Shown: positions 43,340 to 54,771 of the stretch, one piece after another | How positions within the stretch are numbered: position 1 is the first letter of the stretch | Layout of the letters: every line of letters starts with the position of its first letter | NCBI GenBank assembly: GCA_019915135.1 | Contig: JAHLMK010000019.1 | Location: 992,001 to 1,056,000 of the forward strand | Length of the DNA stretch: 64,000 nt | From: Strobilurus pachycystidiatus | Lineage: Eukaryota > Basidiomycota > Agaricomycetes > Agaricales > Physalacriaceae | Direction of reading: 5' to 3' | Program-made: the position numbers and the translations under genes | The notes under the pieces: model-generated | Databases searched by the model: none | The model's input: the letters and a program-made list of their open reading frames with translations, nothing else | Told to the model about the DNA's origin: nothing

Positions 43340-44788
43340 TTAAGTCGTCGTCTTCGACGACGACGTTGTCCGTGAACCTTCTAGAGATCAAGATGAACAC
43401 AAGACATACACGACCAATGAAAGTAACGTACCATGACAGGGTACACCAGCGTTCATCGCAGCATCTTGGCTGCAGACTCCGTTAACGATGGGCATTGATG
43501 CAGTATTCGTCCCAGTGAGCGCTGTACGGACAGGTCAGTAATGGTCAAACACATCAAGGTCTCGAGAATGAACAGCTCACCTTGTAGCCAAAATAGTGCA
43601 GCACTAGACTGAGGTAAAGCCCTTGTATACCAGAACATGACGACTTGGTCAATACTGGCATGGCTGCGCCATGCCGCCAGTCGTCCGCCTCCCGCCACAT
43701 GTTGAAATTCGGTCATCGAGAGCTACACCAACGGCGTCGCCGAGAGAGCGCATAGGTGCCAAACGGTCCAAATTCCAGATATAAGGAGTTGTCCGGACGG
43801 CAGAACGACCTGCAGCTGAGAAATCAATCATATAAACATGTGTCCAAACGATTAGGCTTACCTTTCATCGTGTGCGGCACCGATGCGCCTCAGATTCGGC
43901 AACATGACGCCCAGACATATGGCACAGAACATGATTTAGGTCTTGGGTGAGTGGCAGTGCGACTGCCGACGTTCCGTCTCTTGTCCCGCCTGCGCCACAA
44001 ATGAATTTCTGCCCCATGAACGGCGGCGGCGGGAGACAATCCAGCGCGGCGCATAGATGCTTAGGGCTGTCCGCGCGACAGTGAGGTCGTCATGCCAACA
44101 GAGATAGCGGCCTAAAATATAAATTGAACAAATCAAAATATAGTGAGAAAAGAAAAGCGTGCCGTTCAACGTAGAGAGCGGCGCAATCTCTCCAACTCCG
44201 CAATTGTCACTGTAAGCATGTCAGACGACTATTAAGACACTGAGCCGGTCATCTGGCGATCATAACTCCGCCATCCCGCCCAAATCCCGCCTCAGAACGA
44301 GTTCGTCATCCTGAGAGCCGCAAACGGCAATCCTAGCCAGAACCAGTGATAAAAGGAGACCAAATGACAGCGAAGGTGGTGTTGAAGTCATTGGCTGGGC
44401 ACTAGAAACACCAAACTTAGCCAGTTGAAATCACAGAGAATGGCCGGAAGGGCGGCGGCGTACCGTGAGCGCTGTGATGATGCAGCTTGTCCACAATCTC
44501 GCGAGTAGCGCCCCACAGTGCGCCGTCATCCATTACAATAGTCATACCATCATTGCTGCCGAAATTCCCGCCGTCCCGAGCGCGGTCCCGCCCTGCACTA
44601 AGAGCGTTGGCTAGCGCGTGCCAGACGACGGCGAAGACCGTCTTCGGGGGTGTAATCCACATAGAAATTGGCCTGGAAGATGTGGTCGTCGTCGTTGGGG
44701 CGCTGCCATCACCTAGATATGGTCAATTAGTTTCACAAGAATTGGCAACAAACTTGCACGACTTACCGCGAGCGCTACGGCGCGCCAT
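43340..44788 (-). pseudogene. Multi-exon candidate gene on minus strand, unit 1 (apparent frameshift)
   Basis: The ATG at 44788 (Met-Ala-Arg-Arg-Ser-Ala-Arg) is followed by a GTAAGT intron and an exon of about 80 codons with Thr-Pro-Pro-Lys-Thr-Val-Phe-Ala-Val-Val-Trp-His and Gly-Asn-Phe-Gly-Ser-Asn-Asp-Gly. Later exons include Ala-Gly-Arg-Ser-Ala-Val-Arg-Thr-Thr-Pro-Tyr-Ile-Trp near 43800 and a last block containing Val-Cys-Ser-Gln-Asp-Ala-Ala-Met-Asn-Ala-Gly near 43460. The middle splice chain (44390-43870) is uncertain. Relative to unit 3, a 7-bp insertion (GGCATGG at about 43657-43663) brings a stop into the exon, so this copy looks broken. I do not recognise the family. Exon-like sequence and a TATATAAG on the minus strand near 45725 suggest that the transcript might start further upstream. 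Confidence 0.35.
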
Positions 44789-44899
44789 TGTACTCAAGAG
44801 TTTGGGACTGCCGTCCAATAATATCAACATCACACTAGTCACCGCCATTGAAAGGTCAGCTGGCGGGATCCCGCCGTCCCGACTCCAATGCGAGCCCGA

Positions 44900-45735
44900 C
44901 GTCGGCGACCTCCAGCGGGCGCGGGGCGCACAACGACAGCAAAATGAGCTATGCGTCGTCCACGCAAATAGTTACCGCGTCAATGTGCGAATGATCAAAG
45001 GACGCGGCGGCGGTGTGTTGACGAAATCTCGAGATTCGGTTGAAAGAGTTGACGTTGATTGCATGTAAGCTCGATACGATGTCGCCGAGAGCGGCGGTCG
45101 CAGTGTCGAGTCAAACTGATAATGGCGTGTCATCTGGTGAGTCGTTTTGCAGCGTCGCATGTGGTCGTCGTCGCCAGAGTAGTCGTCGTCCAGTGTCAAT
45201 GGCCTATGATGGTGATGGTAAGAGGACGAGTAACGATCACGGGAAACAAATTGAACGCACCTTGAATTGGGACTTGGCTAGTCAGCGAAAATACTTGAAC
45301 ATGGAAGTTTTGGGTCGTCGTTTCGATGTCGAGTAAGTAGTCGGTATCGTCGAGTAATGTCGAGGTTGAAATTTGAGGTAATGTCAAAGTTCTATGAGAA
45401 CGTCATAGTAAGTTAGTGTTCAGTGAATGGGTAGGCAAATGGAACGAATAGTAAGGTGACCAAAAGAGAAATGTAAGGGAATGTTCTCGATGGCGAGCAG
45501 AGTAAGTGCAAGCACAAGTGTTCAAAGCATAAAAAGTAAAGCCTACCAAATGCGCCGGAAGTCAAGTCGACGAAAGATTTGCAGAGAGTAGAGAGAATCA
45601 AGCTTTGTTGAAAGGGGTGGTCAAGTAAGGTCAAGATCTGAGTGTAGATAGTCGAGATAGGCTAGCGTCCGGGTATGAGAGGCGAAGTGGGAGTGGCGGA
45701 TAATGCTCAACTTACCGAAATCCTCCCTTATATAC
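44900..45735 (-). other. Upstream exon-like sequence of the minus-strand candidate gene, unit 1
   Basis: Two protein-like frames (45387-45264 and about 45205-44972) are separated by a possible GTGCGT...TAG intron, and a TATATAAG box lies near 45725. They may be 5' exons of the gene at 43340-44788 or a separate small gene. The same sequence is at 54883-55718 in unit 2. Confidence 0.25.
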
Positions 45736-47179
45736 CAAGCTCCCACCGCATCAAACACGCAATGATTCTGACCATTCCGCACCCGAGCTTCCGCCCACGG
45801 GCCACGGGCCCCAAAGAAACACAGAAATAACTCAATAGACCAATCCTGATTGCGCCGCCCAGCACATTCGTAACCCGCCCAGATCATCATGCATAGTCAC
45901 GCTGACACGTCCAAAGGTTTTCCAAGAGTTGTTGCCAGTGGAACAGTGTCCCCCGTCGCGTGTCGAGTCCGGTTCAGCATTCCGGAGCGATAGACACCAA
46001 GTTTGAGTCGGTAGTGGGAGAAAAAATTGGTGGGGAGGTAGTCGAGCAGCTCAGTTCAGGTACCAGTAAGGCACCGCATGGCCGAGAAGGCGCACAGAGC
46101 GCGGACAACGAGCAGAGGGCGCAAGAGACGATGAGAGAGAGAGAACAAGCACGTATGCGTCATAGCACGTGCTCGAACCCGTTCCAAAAGTCCAGAGTTG
46201 CGATCTTGATTTTTGACTTCCACCTCCTCCAAATTATCGACTTGCCACAATCATTCGCGATGGATCTTTAGCATCTACTCATGTGCTGACTGACAGAGGG
46301 AGGCGATGAGTGTAGCGCTGGGCAACGCGCAAATGGACTTGGTCAGTTTTCCCAATTCGGACTTGGCGCGAACTTTCCCGACTTACTCATTTGCTTGGCA
46401 GGTCTCGAAATAGATTCATGACACTTACGGACCGTGCTCTGGACGTCCCCAATTGTTTCAAAGGAGGAATCCCGGCGGCAGAGAAAGTTTTGCTTGGTTC
46501 TGGGAATTTTTGGTGCGTATCTGTATGTCACAATTTATCTGCATCTAATTCTGCTAGTGTACATTGGCAGATTGTAATTACGATTGTGCGCGCAATGCCA
46601 TAGAGGTTCCGGTCCGGCCAGACTCCGTGAAGCGTCACTGGCTCATGTGTTGTCGAGCAAGCACGCTTCCTCTTTTGCTCGCGGCGCGAGCATCAACCCA
46701 CTTATTTCATTTTGCTTGACTCTCAATCTCGATCCTCAAACCCAAGCTCCGCTTGCAAACCTCAAGATATCCCTCGCACTCTCAAGTCTTGCCCTGAAGA
46801 TACTAAGCCTCAAGTTTCACTGCTCATGTTGATGTGTGCCGCTGCAACTCAACTCAACTTAAGCCTCACAATCACGCAAACATCTCACCCGCATCTCACT
46901 GCCCACAATCCAGCCTATTCCAAAGTCTCAGCATTGTTGGGCTCAACGACGCTGGGACTTTGGAATTGACGGGATTCAGGCTCATACGGAAACATTAGTT
47001 AGTAATTGTGATTTGAGTGTCCGGCCGAGCGCAGCCGGCGAGAACCTGAACCTGGAATTTTGGGAGGAAAAGTTCCCACCCTCCTTCCTCTTATACCACC
47101 ACCCATCTGGTCAAATATCTCCCCAGCGCCATTTCCTACCTTCTCACATACCGTCTCCTGCATCCTCGCGCCTCCAACA
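45736..47179. other. Spacer with an island of divergence, unit 1
   Basis: No convincing gene. Most of it matches unit 2 (55722-57161) almost perfectly, but about 46690-46920 differs from 56690-56900 by many substitutions and indels within CTCAA/TCTCAA-rich sequence. Confidence 0.5.
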
Positions 47180-49152
47180 ATGAGCTCAACAATGTTTGTA
47201 GACACTCACCGCGGTCGTTGGTCAGTTCGCGGCCTACCCAGCTTCTTTGCTCTTTGCTGACACTCTCCCAGTATTTCGCGCATTCTGCGAGCCCAACAGC
47301 GTGTTGTTGATGACCACGAGTCGTTGGGCGTCGTCGTCGGGGGAGTGCCACGTCGTTGCCGGGTGGTGACGAGGAGCAAGTGCATCCGGCAAACGCCGGC
47401 ACTGCTTTCTCTCGTACCGTCCCGCTCGTACGTTTTGTTTTTCTCTCTTTTCATTGACACCAAACCAACCTGACACTGCTCATAGTCTCCACAATGCTTC
47501 TGAATGGCCGTTCCTGATTGATGGGTTGGTTTGATGTTGACGGTAAGTCCCGCCACACTTGCTCAGCTCTTTGTCGTCAACTTACAATCTTTTCCAGCAT
47601 TTCTTGACCCTGAATCTCCCGAAGGCCGACGTCCCGCCGGCGAGGCGAACTCCCGCGCTATCAGGTCAGGACAGACACGCGTAGACAGCAGCCACTTTGC
47701 TGCTGTCCCGGTTTGCGAATGGGGTCGAAGACCCATTCGTGTGTACTGGTGAGTCCTCCGTACGTGTATGTTGAGGTTCCATTGGCCTAATTTATGCAGT
47801 ACACGGGCTCTTGGACTCGTCAACCGCGGCCGCAGCCTTGCGGCTATTGCGCCCCACTGTCGTGGCAGTTCGCAACCTCTATCTGTGCCTGGAAACGTCC
47901 TGAGACGCCGGGCGGACCGCCTCGCAAGGATGGTAAGCTTCCACCATTGTTCAATTTCCGCTCATTTCTGACGACTTTTCACAAGTACGAAATCCCGTAA
48001 TTCGCTGGACCCAGACGCCCTGCCGGCGAGGCGATGTCATGGCTATACGGTCAGAAGGCTCGACGTGAACAGCAGCTAGACGCTGCTGTCACTTCGTGCT
48101 GTGGTTGTATCCGAGGTATGTTCACTGTTCTTTTGATGTCCGGACTCCTTGACGCTGCTCTCAGCCTCTAGGCTGTTTCCCGCGTCCAAAGATGCGCCGA
48201 GACGATGTATCGACGCCGGGCGGACCGCCTCAAATGTCTGGTGGGTTTCTGAGATTGTTTCCATTAATGTTATGTTCTGACAACTTTTCAGACCTAGAAA
48301 TTCGATGTTTTCTGGACCGAGACGCCCCGCCGGCGAGGCGATGTCAACGCTCTACGATCCGGACCCTTTAACGGCTCGATGCTGTCCCATGATGATCCCA
48401 AGGTAAGTTTATCGTTGCAATTTTGACTTCACGGAAGTCGTCAACCATCTTCTCAGCCTCTCCTCGCGTCCTGTGCCTGTAAGTGACGTTCCGAGACGAC
48501 GTATCGAGGCCGCGCGAACCGCTTGAAATGTCTAGTAAGTTGTCGAACACTGCTTCATTTTGAGTGAATTTCTGACGACTTTACAGCATACGAATATTCG
48601 GAATTTGCTGGAGTCCGACGCCCCGCCGGCGAGGCGAGTTCATGCGCTAGACTATCCGAGGTCGTTGCCGTGCTGTAGCGAGTGGTAAGTTTCAGTTTCA
48701 TCTTGCGCCACACTCTGACCTTGTTCCCAGATACCCTGGACCCTCGGGACTGCGCTAAGACGACGTATCGTCGTCTGGCGAACGCGTCCTCGTCCTCGGG
48801 TAAGTCATTGGGTAAGTCATTTGGTCGTCTCAACAACGTAACGTATAGACTGACCCTATACCCCAGCTCTGTGGTCCGAATTTCGTCAAGACAAAAGCCC
48901 CGCCGGCGAGGCCCGACAATCTTTCGGATTTGGGACCGATTACGCGGATGCGACGAGATGCCACAAGAGCTGAGCACTGGTTAGTCCTCAAATTTGACTG
49001 TTCATGTTCCGTTGACGGACGAACTGACCTTTTCGTCAGGTTCCGCGGTCCATTTTATCCAGCCAAAAGCCCCGCCGGCGAGACGCGACAATTGTTCAAG
49101 TCCAGTATCGCGTTGATGATGAACGTTCGGCTGCTGAGTAGGGCTGGGAACA
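47180..49152 (+). CDS. Repeated-exon candidate gene, unit 1 (RRPAGEA modules)
   Basis: From an ATG at 47180 the plus strand shows a chain of exon-like blocks of about 80-150 bp separated by introns of about 50 bp with GTAAGT/GTGAGT/GTATGT donors and CAG acceptors. Six blocks carry the core Arg-Arg-Pro-Ala-Gly-Glu-Ala (or Lys-Ser-Pro-Ala-Gly-Glu) within a Phe-x-Gly-Pro context, at about 47633, 48017, 48323, 48620, 48897 and 49069. They alternate with blocks ending in a Gly-Gly-Pro-Pro-Gln-Met type peptide. At DNA level each core is the near-palindrome GCCCCGCCGGCGAGGC. Some blocks contain stops or clash in phase (for example TAA near 47999), so the whole may be decaying or spliced in ways I cannot resolve. 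Family unknown. Confidence 0.35.
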
Positions 49153-49845
49153 GTAAGTCTCGAAATTATCGGTGGATTGATGAATACTCACCGTATTTTC
49201 CAACAAGACCCGAAGAAGGCGGCGAAGTAACGAATCAAGAGGGCGCGAGCAAGTTCGCGTCACCCGGTCGACTTGAACGACACCGTCCGCCTGAGTACGG
49301 CAGCGCGTGTGAATGTAACGATCAAGTCGGCGGAATTGGAGGTAAAGAATGCAATCTGAAGGTAAGGACACTAGCTCAGAGCAAGCCAGATTGAATTCGG
49401 GTTACTTACATGCCTGAACCTTACTTGCTTAAACAGCTACACTGTATCACCGAGTCTCACCTTTCGGGTGGGGCTTGGTTTTTTTTATTGAAAGCCAAGT
49501 GCCGGCTGGCAGGGGAAACTATGGCCGAATTTTCGCGGGTTTCTCTCGAGCAGAGGGGAGAGCGTTCCAGAGGCCACAGCGGCTTATATAATGAGTACAG
49601 ACAGGCTGTAGTAGCGTAGAATGCGAACTAGAGACGATTGAGGCCACATGCAAAGGCGGGGGAAAGTGATCGCCACGAGCAGCCGGATTGGGCGACTGCT
49701 ACTCGGGGTAGGGCAAGGCTCACTCGACTCACGCCATGGACACCACCCACTCACAGCACGCGCCAACGGAGGAGCGCGGGGTAACGCGGGGAACAACCAC
49801 GGACGCGCGATGAGGAGGCGAGGGACAGGGGGGAAGAAGACGGGT
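49153..49845. other. End of unit 1: spacer and possible promoter of MRH4 copy 2
   Basis: Contains a CTTGG...CCAAG inverted repeat around a T-run (49479-49500 region) and a TATATAA near 49585. The matching sequence at 59440-59870 precedes MRH4 copy 3. No gene recognised. Confidence 0.5.
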
Positions 49846-49960
49846 GAAGAAGACGCGGGGCGAAGAAGACGCGGGGCGAAGAAGACGCGGGGCGAAGAAG
49901 ACGCGGGGCGAAGAAGACGCGGGGCGAAGAAGACGCGGGGCGAAGAAGACGTGGGGCGAC
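49846..49960 (+). repeat. 16-bp minisatellite, 7 copies, end of unit 1
   Basis: Tandem GAAGAAGACGCGGGGC: six exact copies and one with GTGG, preceded by a degenerate copy. Lies 260-375 bp upstream of MRH4 copy 2. Confidence 0.9.
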
Positions 49961-50221
49961 GAAGAGAAGAGGCGAACAGCGAGTAATGATAGGTGGACAA
50001 AAGGTTGAAGATGCGAACACAACCTTGACTCTTGAGGCGAATTGGACGGTACAAAGTGCCGGACGCACAACGGACCGAAATGGAGGAGCATCACCAGCCT
50101 CTGCTTTTTCTGAAACCACCACGTCGCGTACGATTTTCGTTGTTGCTCGCTGTTGCCGCCGTTGTTGACAGCATTTCTCTGCAGGCATACGCTCAGCGCT
50201 GCTCACTTCCCGCCGCGCGCC

Positions 50222-52747
50222 ATGTCGTGGCTTTTGCACCACGGAATTGAGCCGTTGACTGGCCCTTTATGCAGGCGTCAACTGCAGCTTTTCCACTCCT
50301 CCGCTGTCGTTGCCGGGAAAAAACGCGGTGGCGGCAAATCAGGCAAGCGACGCAGGGGCGGCTCGAACACGGTCGCCGTGCCGCCGCCAAAGTTCCAGAG
50401 GGAAGCCCTTCCCCACGCCGGCCTCGGCGACGAAGCAAAAGCCCCTTCGGACACGTCCTCGCTACAAACGCCCTCTCTCCTGGGATTCCGGCCCCCACCA
50501 GGCAGATCCCGCTGGGCACGCGAGCTCCGACAAACTGCCTGGACGCCGCGTTCGCCCAATACTCCCTCCGACGCCATCACCCGCCATTTCCGACCGTCTT
50601 TCCCTGATTCTCAGGCCCAACGGGGCAGCTCGGACTCTGGCGGCTCATACCAGCGGAACAGCCCACAATCCGGCGGCTCATACCAGCGAAACAGCCCACA
50701 ATCTGGCGGTTCATACCAACGCCCCAGCGCAGAATTCAGCGGTTCATCACGGCGGAGCAGCCCACAATCCGCTGGTTCGTATGAACAGGGCAACCCAGAG
50801 TCCAGTGGTCACCAACGGGGCAGCTCAAGCGGCTCATCTTATCGGGAAGGCCCTGAACCTCGCGAGCAAAGTGGTTCATTCGAGCGTGGCGCAGGAGGAA
50901 AATCGTACCAAAATGGGCGCAGTAGCGCCTTTCAACGGGATAATAGACCGTCAGGGCAGAGACGCTCAGAACATGTACGTTTATATTAGTCTCAATAGTT
51001 GTTTTGTTCAATTCATGTTTTGTTGAGAAATCTGACACGGCTTACGACGATACGCAAGGCATTCCCAACGCAATCTCAAGCAATGGCAACGCGCCCTCCC
51101 CCAAACTGGCACTCGTCACGTCGAACGACGTTCCAAAAGACGGTTTCACATCTCCTCCCCTGATGCCTGGCCTTCTTAGCTGTCTGCAGACTGTCCTTGG
51201 TCCAAACGCGAAACCTACGCCGATACAGGCTTTGAGTATAAAGCATCTCCTCCAAAATGATGAGAAAACGTACAAGGAGTTCTTGCTTGCATCAGAAACT
51301 GGCTCTGGCAAATCGATAGCATATCTCCTTCCCCTCCTCCAGTCGCTCAAGCAGTCAGAGCTCGACGGCTCTGTCAACCGACAGCGCACCCACCCTCTCA
51401 ACCCCCGGGCTCTCATCCTCGCTCCCACGCACGAACTCGCCCGCCAACTTTCCACCTTTGCGAAATCTCTCATCCACGACATCAAGCTCCGTATCCAGTG
51501 CGCGAGCCGCGCCAACGTCAGCAACAAGATGGACACGTTTGGCGGGACAGCACGCCAGATGAAGGACAAACTCGACGCGCTCTTTGGAGAGAAGGACTTT
51601 GACATGCGGGCGGAGGGTCGGTTTCCTGTGGATGTCGTGGTTGGCACGCCGATGAAGTTGTTGACGATGGTCAAGGGCCGTGGATGGGATAAACGTGTTG
51701 GTGAAGAGGAAAAGCCGATCGCAGAGGAAGAAGAGCAAGTAGACGAGGAGGAGGATGACGACAAGCCCAGGTTCAGGAGAGGACGCGACATTCCCCTTCC
51801 TCGCCCCGGACGGACTGGCAGGTCGCCTTCCGAACTCGGCTTGATCAACGTCGAATGGGTCATCGTCGACGAAGCTGACGTTCTCTTTGGTGCGTTCCTC
51901 CCTTTTTTCCTCAATCTTTGTCGCCCATACATCTTTCACAGACCCCGATTTCCAGGAAACGACGCGTCTCCTACTCTCCGAAATCGCCTCCGCGCGCGGC
52001 AGCCCCGTGCCGTACTTCCCCGACACGTTCAACTACAACAAGACCGAGCTGCCGGAAAGCAAGCCCGTCGCGTACCCGTTCAACCTTGTCCTTACTAGCG
52101 CGACGATCCCGAGCGCACTGAGCAACTACCTGAACATCCACCACCCGAAGCACACACGCCTTGCCTCGCCCAAGCTGCACCATCTTCCCAAGACGCTCCA
52201 GACCGAGTACGTCGGGTACACGGGCGGGAACAAGCTTGCGGACATCGAGAAGCGCGTGCGCAAGGTCTGGTCCGAGGACAGCCTCACGCGCACCTCACAG
52301 CTCTCCAAGGTGCTCGTGTTCTGCAACAAGAACACCAAGGTGCAGATGCTCGCGCGGCATCTCGAGGAAAAGGGCATCAAGGCGATCGCCATCGACGGCT
52401 CGCCCGAGAGTCGCGCGAAGGGCTCTAATCGGCACCTTAATGGGTTCCTGAGGAAGCCGCTCGCCGAGGAAGAGAAGGCAGGGGAGGAGGCAGAGGACAC
52501 GGACGTGTCGAAGACGCCGCACGTCCTCATCACGACGTCGCTGCTCTCGCGCGGCATCGACTTTTCGCCGCAGATCAAGCATGTGTTCATCGTCGACGAG
52601 CCGCGGAATATGGTGGACTTTTTGCATCGCGCGGGCAGGTCGGGGCGGGCGGGGCAGAATGGGAAGGTGGTGGTGTTTGGCAAGTTGGAGGGAAGGGGGA
52701 GTAGTAGGGCGAAGGATGTGCGGATGCGGGTGGGCAAGTTGCGGTGA
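50222..52747 (+). CDS. MRH4: Mitochondrial DEAD-box RNA helicase, MRH4-like (copy 2, one 11-residue repeat shorter)
   Basis: Exons 50222-50974, 51028-51889 and 51942-52747, 806 residues. All helicase motifs are intact as in copy 1. It lacks exactly 33 nt, removing one 11-residue repeat (the Ser-Asn-Gly-Gln-Tyr-Arg-Thr unit). It also has a few substitutions, for example Gly-Ala-Gly-Gly instead of Gly-Pro-Gly-Gly before the first intron and Asn for Asp after it. There is no sign of inactivation. Its upstream 240 bp resemble copy 3 more than copy 1. Confidence 0.88.
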
Positions 52748-53322
52748 TCTTCAAGGCGTAGATTTATGAATACTTAATACCACTCACTCATTTACAGTAC
52801 ACTAGTCACTCATCCACTCACCCCTCATACATAATTTACAATTCAAACCAAGTAGTGTTTCAAGAACGGAATCTTCGTTCGAACTGAGCAGTCATTCAAT
52901 ATCGAGATGCAAGCTAACATTGTTTCAAGACAGATACAGTACGAAGCATCATTCTGAACTTCTCGATGGCCTTCACGTCCCGTCTATCTGAGACAGCGGC
53001 CTCAATTCGAAATCATTCGCGGATATGTATGTACTACAACGAATCCTTCCCCGCCCGACCCGTGCACGTCAGGCCGGGCACACCTTCCGCGCCGATTTCG
53101 CGCAACACTTTGCCATCGGGCGAGAAGCAAGGGTACACATCCCTTGCTTTCCATGTGTCTCCTTCCGTGTCCGTAGACTCTATCATAATCTACGAAACTT
53201 GAATGTAATGGTAATCAGACGTTTTGGTGAATACCGGTCGTCGACCAGAGACCAAAAAGTCTACAAGACCGGATGAGGTCAATCAAGTCAGAGCAGCGTC
53301 GAAAGGATATGAGTAGATAGAC

Positions 53323-54771
53323 TTAAGTCGTCGTCTTCGACGACGACGTTGTCCGTGAACCTTCTAGAGATCAAGATGAACACAAGACATACACGACCAA
53401 TGAAAGTAACGTACCATGACAGGGTACACCAGCGTTCATCGCAGCATCTTGGCTGCAGACTCCGTTAACGATGGGCTTTGATGCAGTATTCGTCCCAGTG
53501 AGCGCTGTACGGACAGGTCAGTAATGGTCAAACACATCAAGGTCTCGAGAATGAACAGCTCACCTTGTAGCCAAAATAGTGCAGCACTAGACTGAGGTAA
53601 AGCCCTTGTATACCAGAACATGACGACTTGGTCAATACTGGCATGGCTGCGCCATGCCGCCAGTCGTCCGCCTCCCGCCACATGTTGAAATTCGGTCATC
53701 GAGAGCTACACCAACGGCGTCGCCGAGATAGCGCATAGGTGCCAAACGGTCCAAATTCCAGATATAAGGAGTTGTCCGGACGGCAGAACGACCTGCAGCT
53801 GAGAAATCAATCATATAAACATGTGTCCAAACGATTAGGCTTACCTTTCATCGTGTGCGGCACCGATGCGCCTCAGATTCGGCAACATGACGCCCAGACA
53901 TATGGCACAGAACATGATTTAGGTCTTGGGTGAGTGGCAGTGCGACTGCCGACGTTCCGTCTCTTGTCCCGCCTGCGCCACAAATGAATTTCTGCCCCAT
54001 GAACGGCGGCGGCGGGAGACAATCCAGCGCGGCGCATAGATGCTTAGGGCTGTCCGCGCGACAATGAGGTCGTCATGCCGACAGAGATAGCGGCCTAAAA
54101 TATAAATTGAACAAATCAAAATATAGTGAGAAAAGAAAAGCGTGCCGTTCAACGTAGAGAGCGGCGAAATCTCTCCAACTCCGCAATTGTCACTGTAAGC
54201 ATGTCAGACGACTATTAAGACACTGAGCCGGTCATCTGGCGATCATAACTCCGCCATCCCGCCCAAATCCCGCCTCAGAACGAGTTCGTCATCCTGAGAG
54301 CCGCAAACGGCAATCCTAGCCAGAACCAGTGATAAAAGGAGACCAAATGACAGCGAAGGTGGTGTTGAAGTCATTGGCTGGGCACTAGAAACACAAAACT
54401 TAGCCAGTTGAAATCACAGAGAATGGCCGGAAGGGCGGCGGCGTACCGTGAGCGCTGTGATGATGCAGCTTGTCCACAATCTCGCGAGTAGCGCCCCACA
54501 GTGCGCCGTCATCCATTACAATAGTCATACCATCATTGCTGCCGAAATTCCCGCCGTCCCGAGCGCGGTCCCGCCCTGCACTAAGAGCGTTGGCTAGCGC
54601 GTGCCAGACGACGGCGAAGACCGTCTTCGGGGGTGTAATCCACATAGAAATTGGCCTGGAAGATATGGTCGTCGTCGTTGGGGCGCTGCCATCACCTAGA
54701 TATGGTCAATTAGTTTCACAAGAATTGGCAACAAACTTGCACGACTTACCGCGAGCGCTACGGCGCGTCAT
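53323..54771 (-). pseudogene. Multi-exon candidate gene on minus strand, unit 2 (same frameshift)
   Basis: Nearly identical to 43340-44788. The start would read Met-Thr-Arg-Arg because of one substitution. The same GGCATGG insertion is present, so it shares the break. The few differences from unit 1 are scattered single bases. Confidence 0.35.

Larger units (their letters stand above)
39964..49983 (+). repeat. Tandem 10-kb unit 1
   Basis: The landmark TAATGATAGGT(A/G)GACAAAAGGTTGAAGATGCG occurs at 39964, 49984 and 59937, giving periods of 10,020 and 9,953 bp in direct orientation. Unit 1 and unit 2 are almost identical from the helicase gene through about 46690. They then alternate between near-identity and marked divergence. 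Confidence 0.95.

Noticed and set aside
47620..49090. CRISPR-like reading of the regularly spaced GCCGGCGAGGC cores
   Set aside because: Spacing varies from about 170 to 385 bp, the cores sit in a conserved reading frame with splice sites on both sides, and the genome is eukaryotic.
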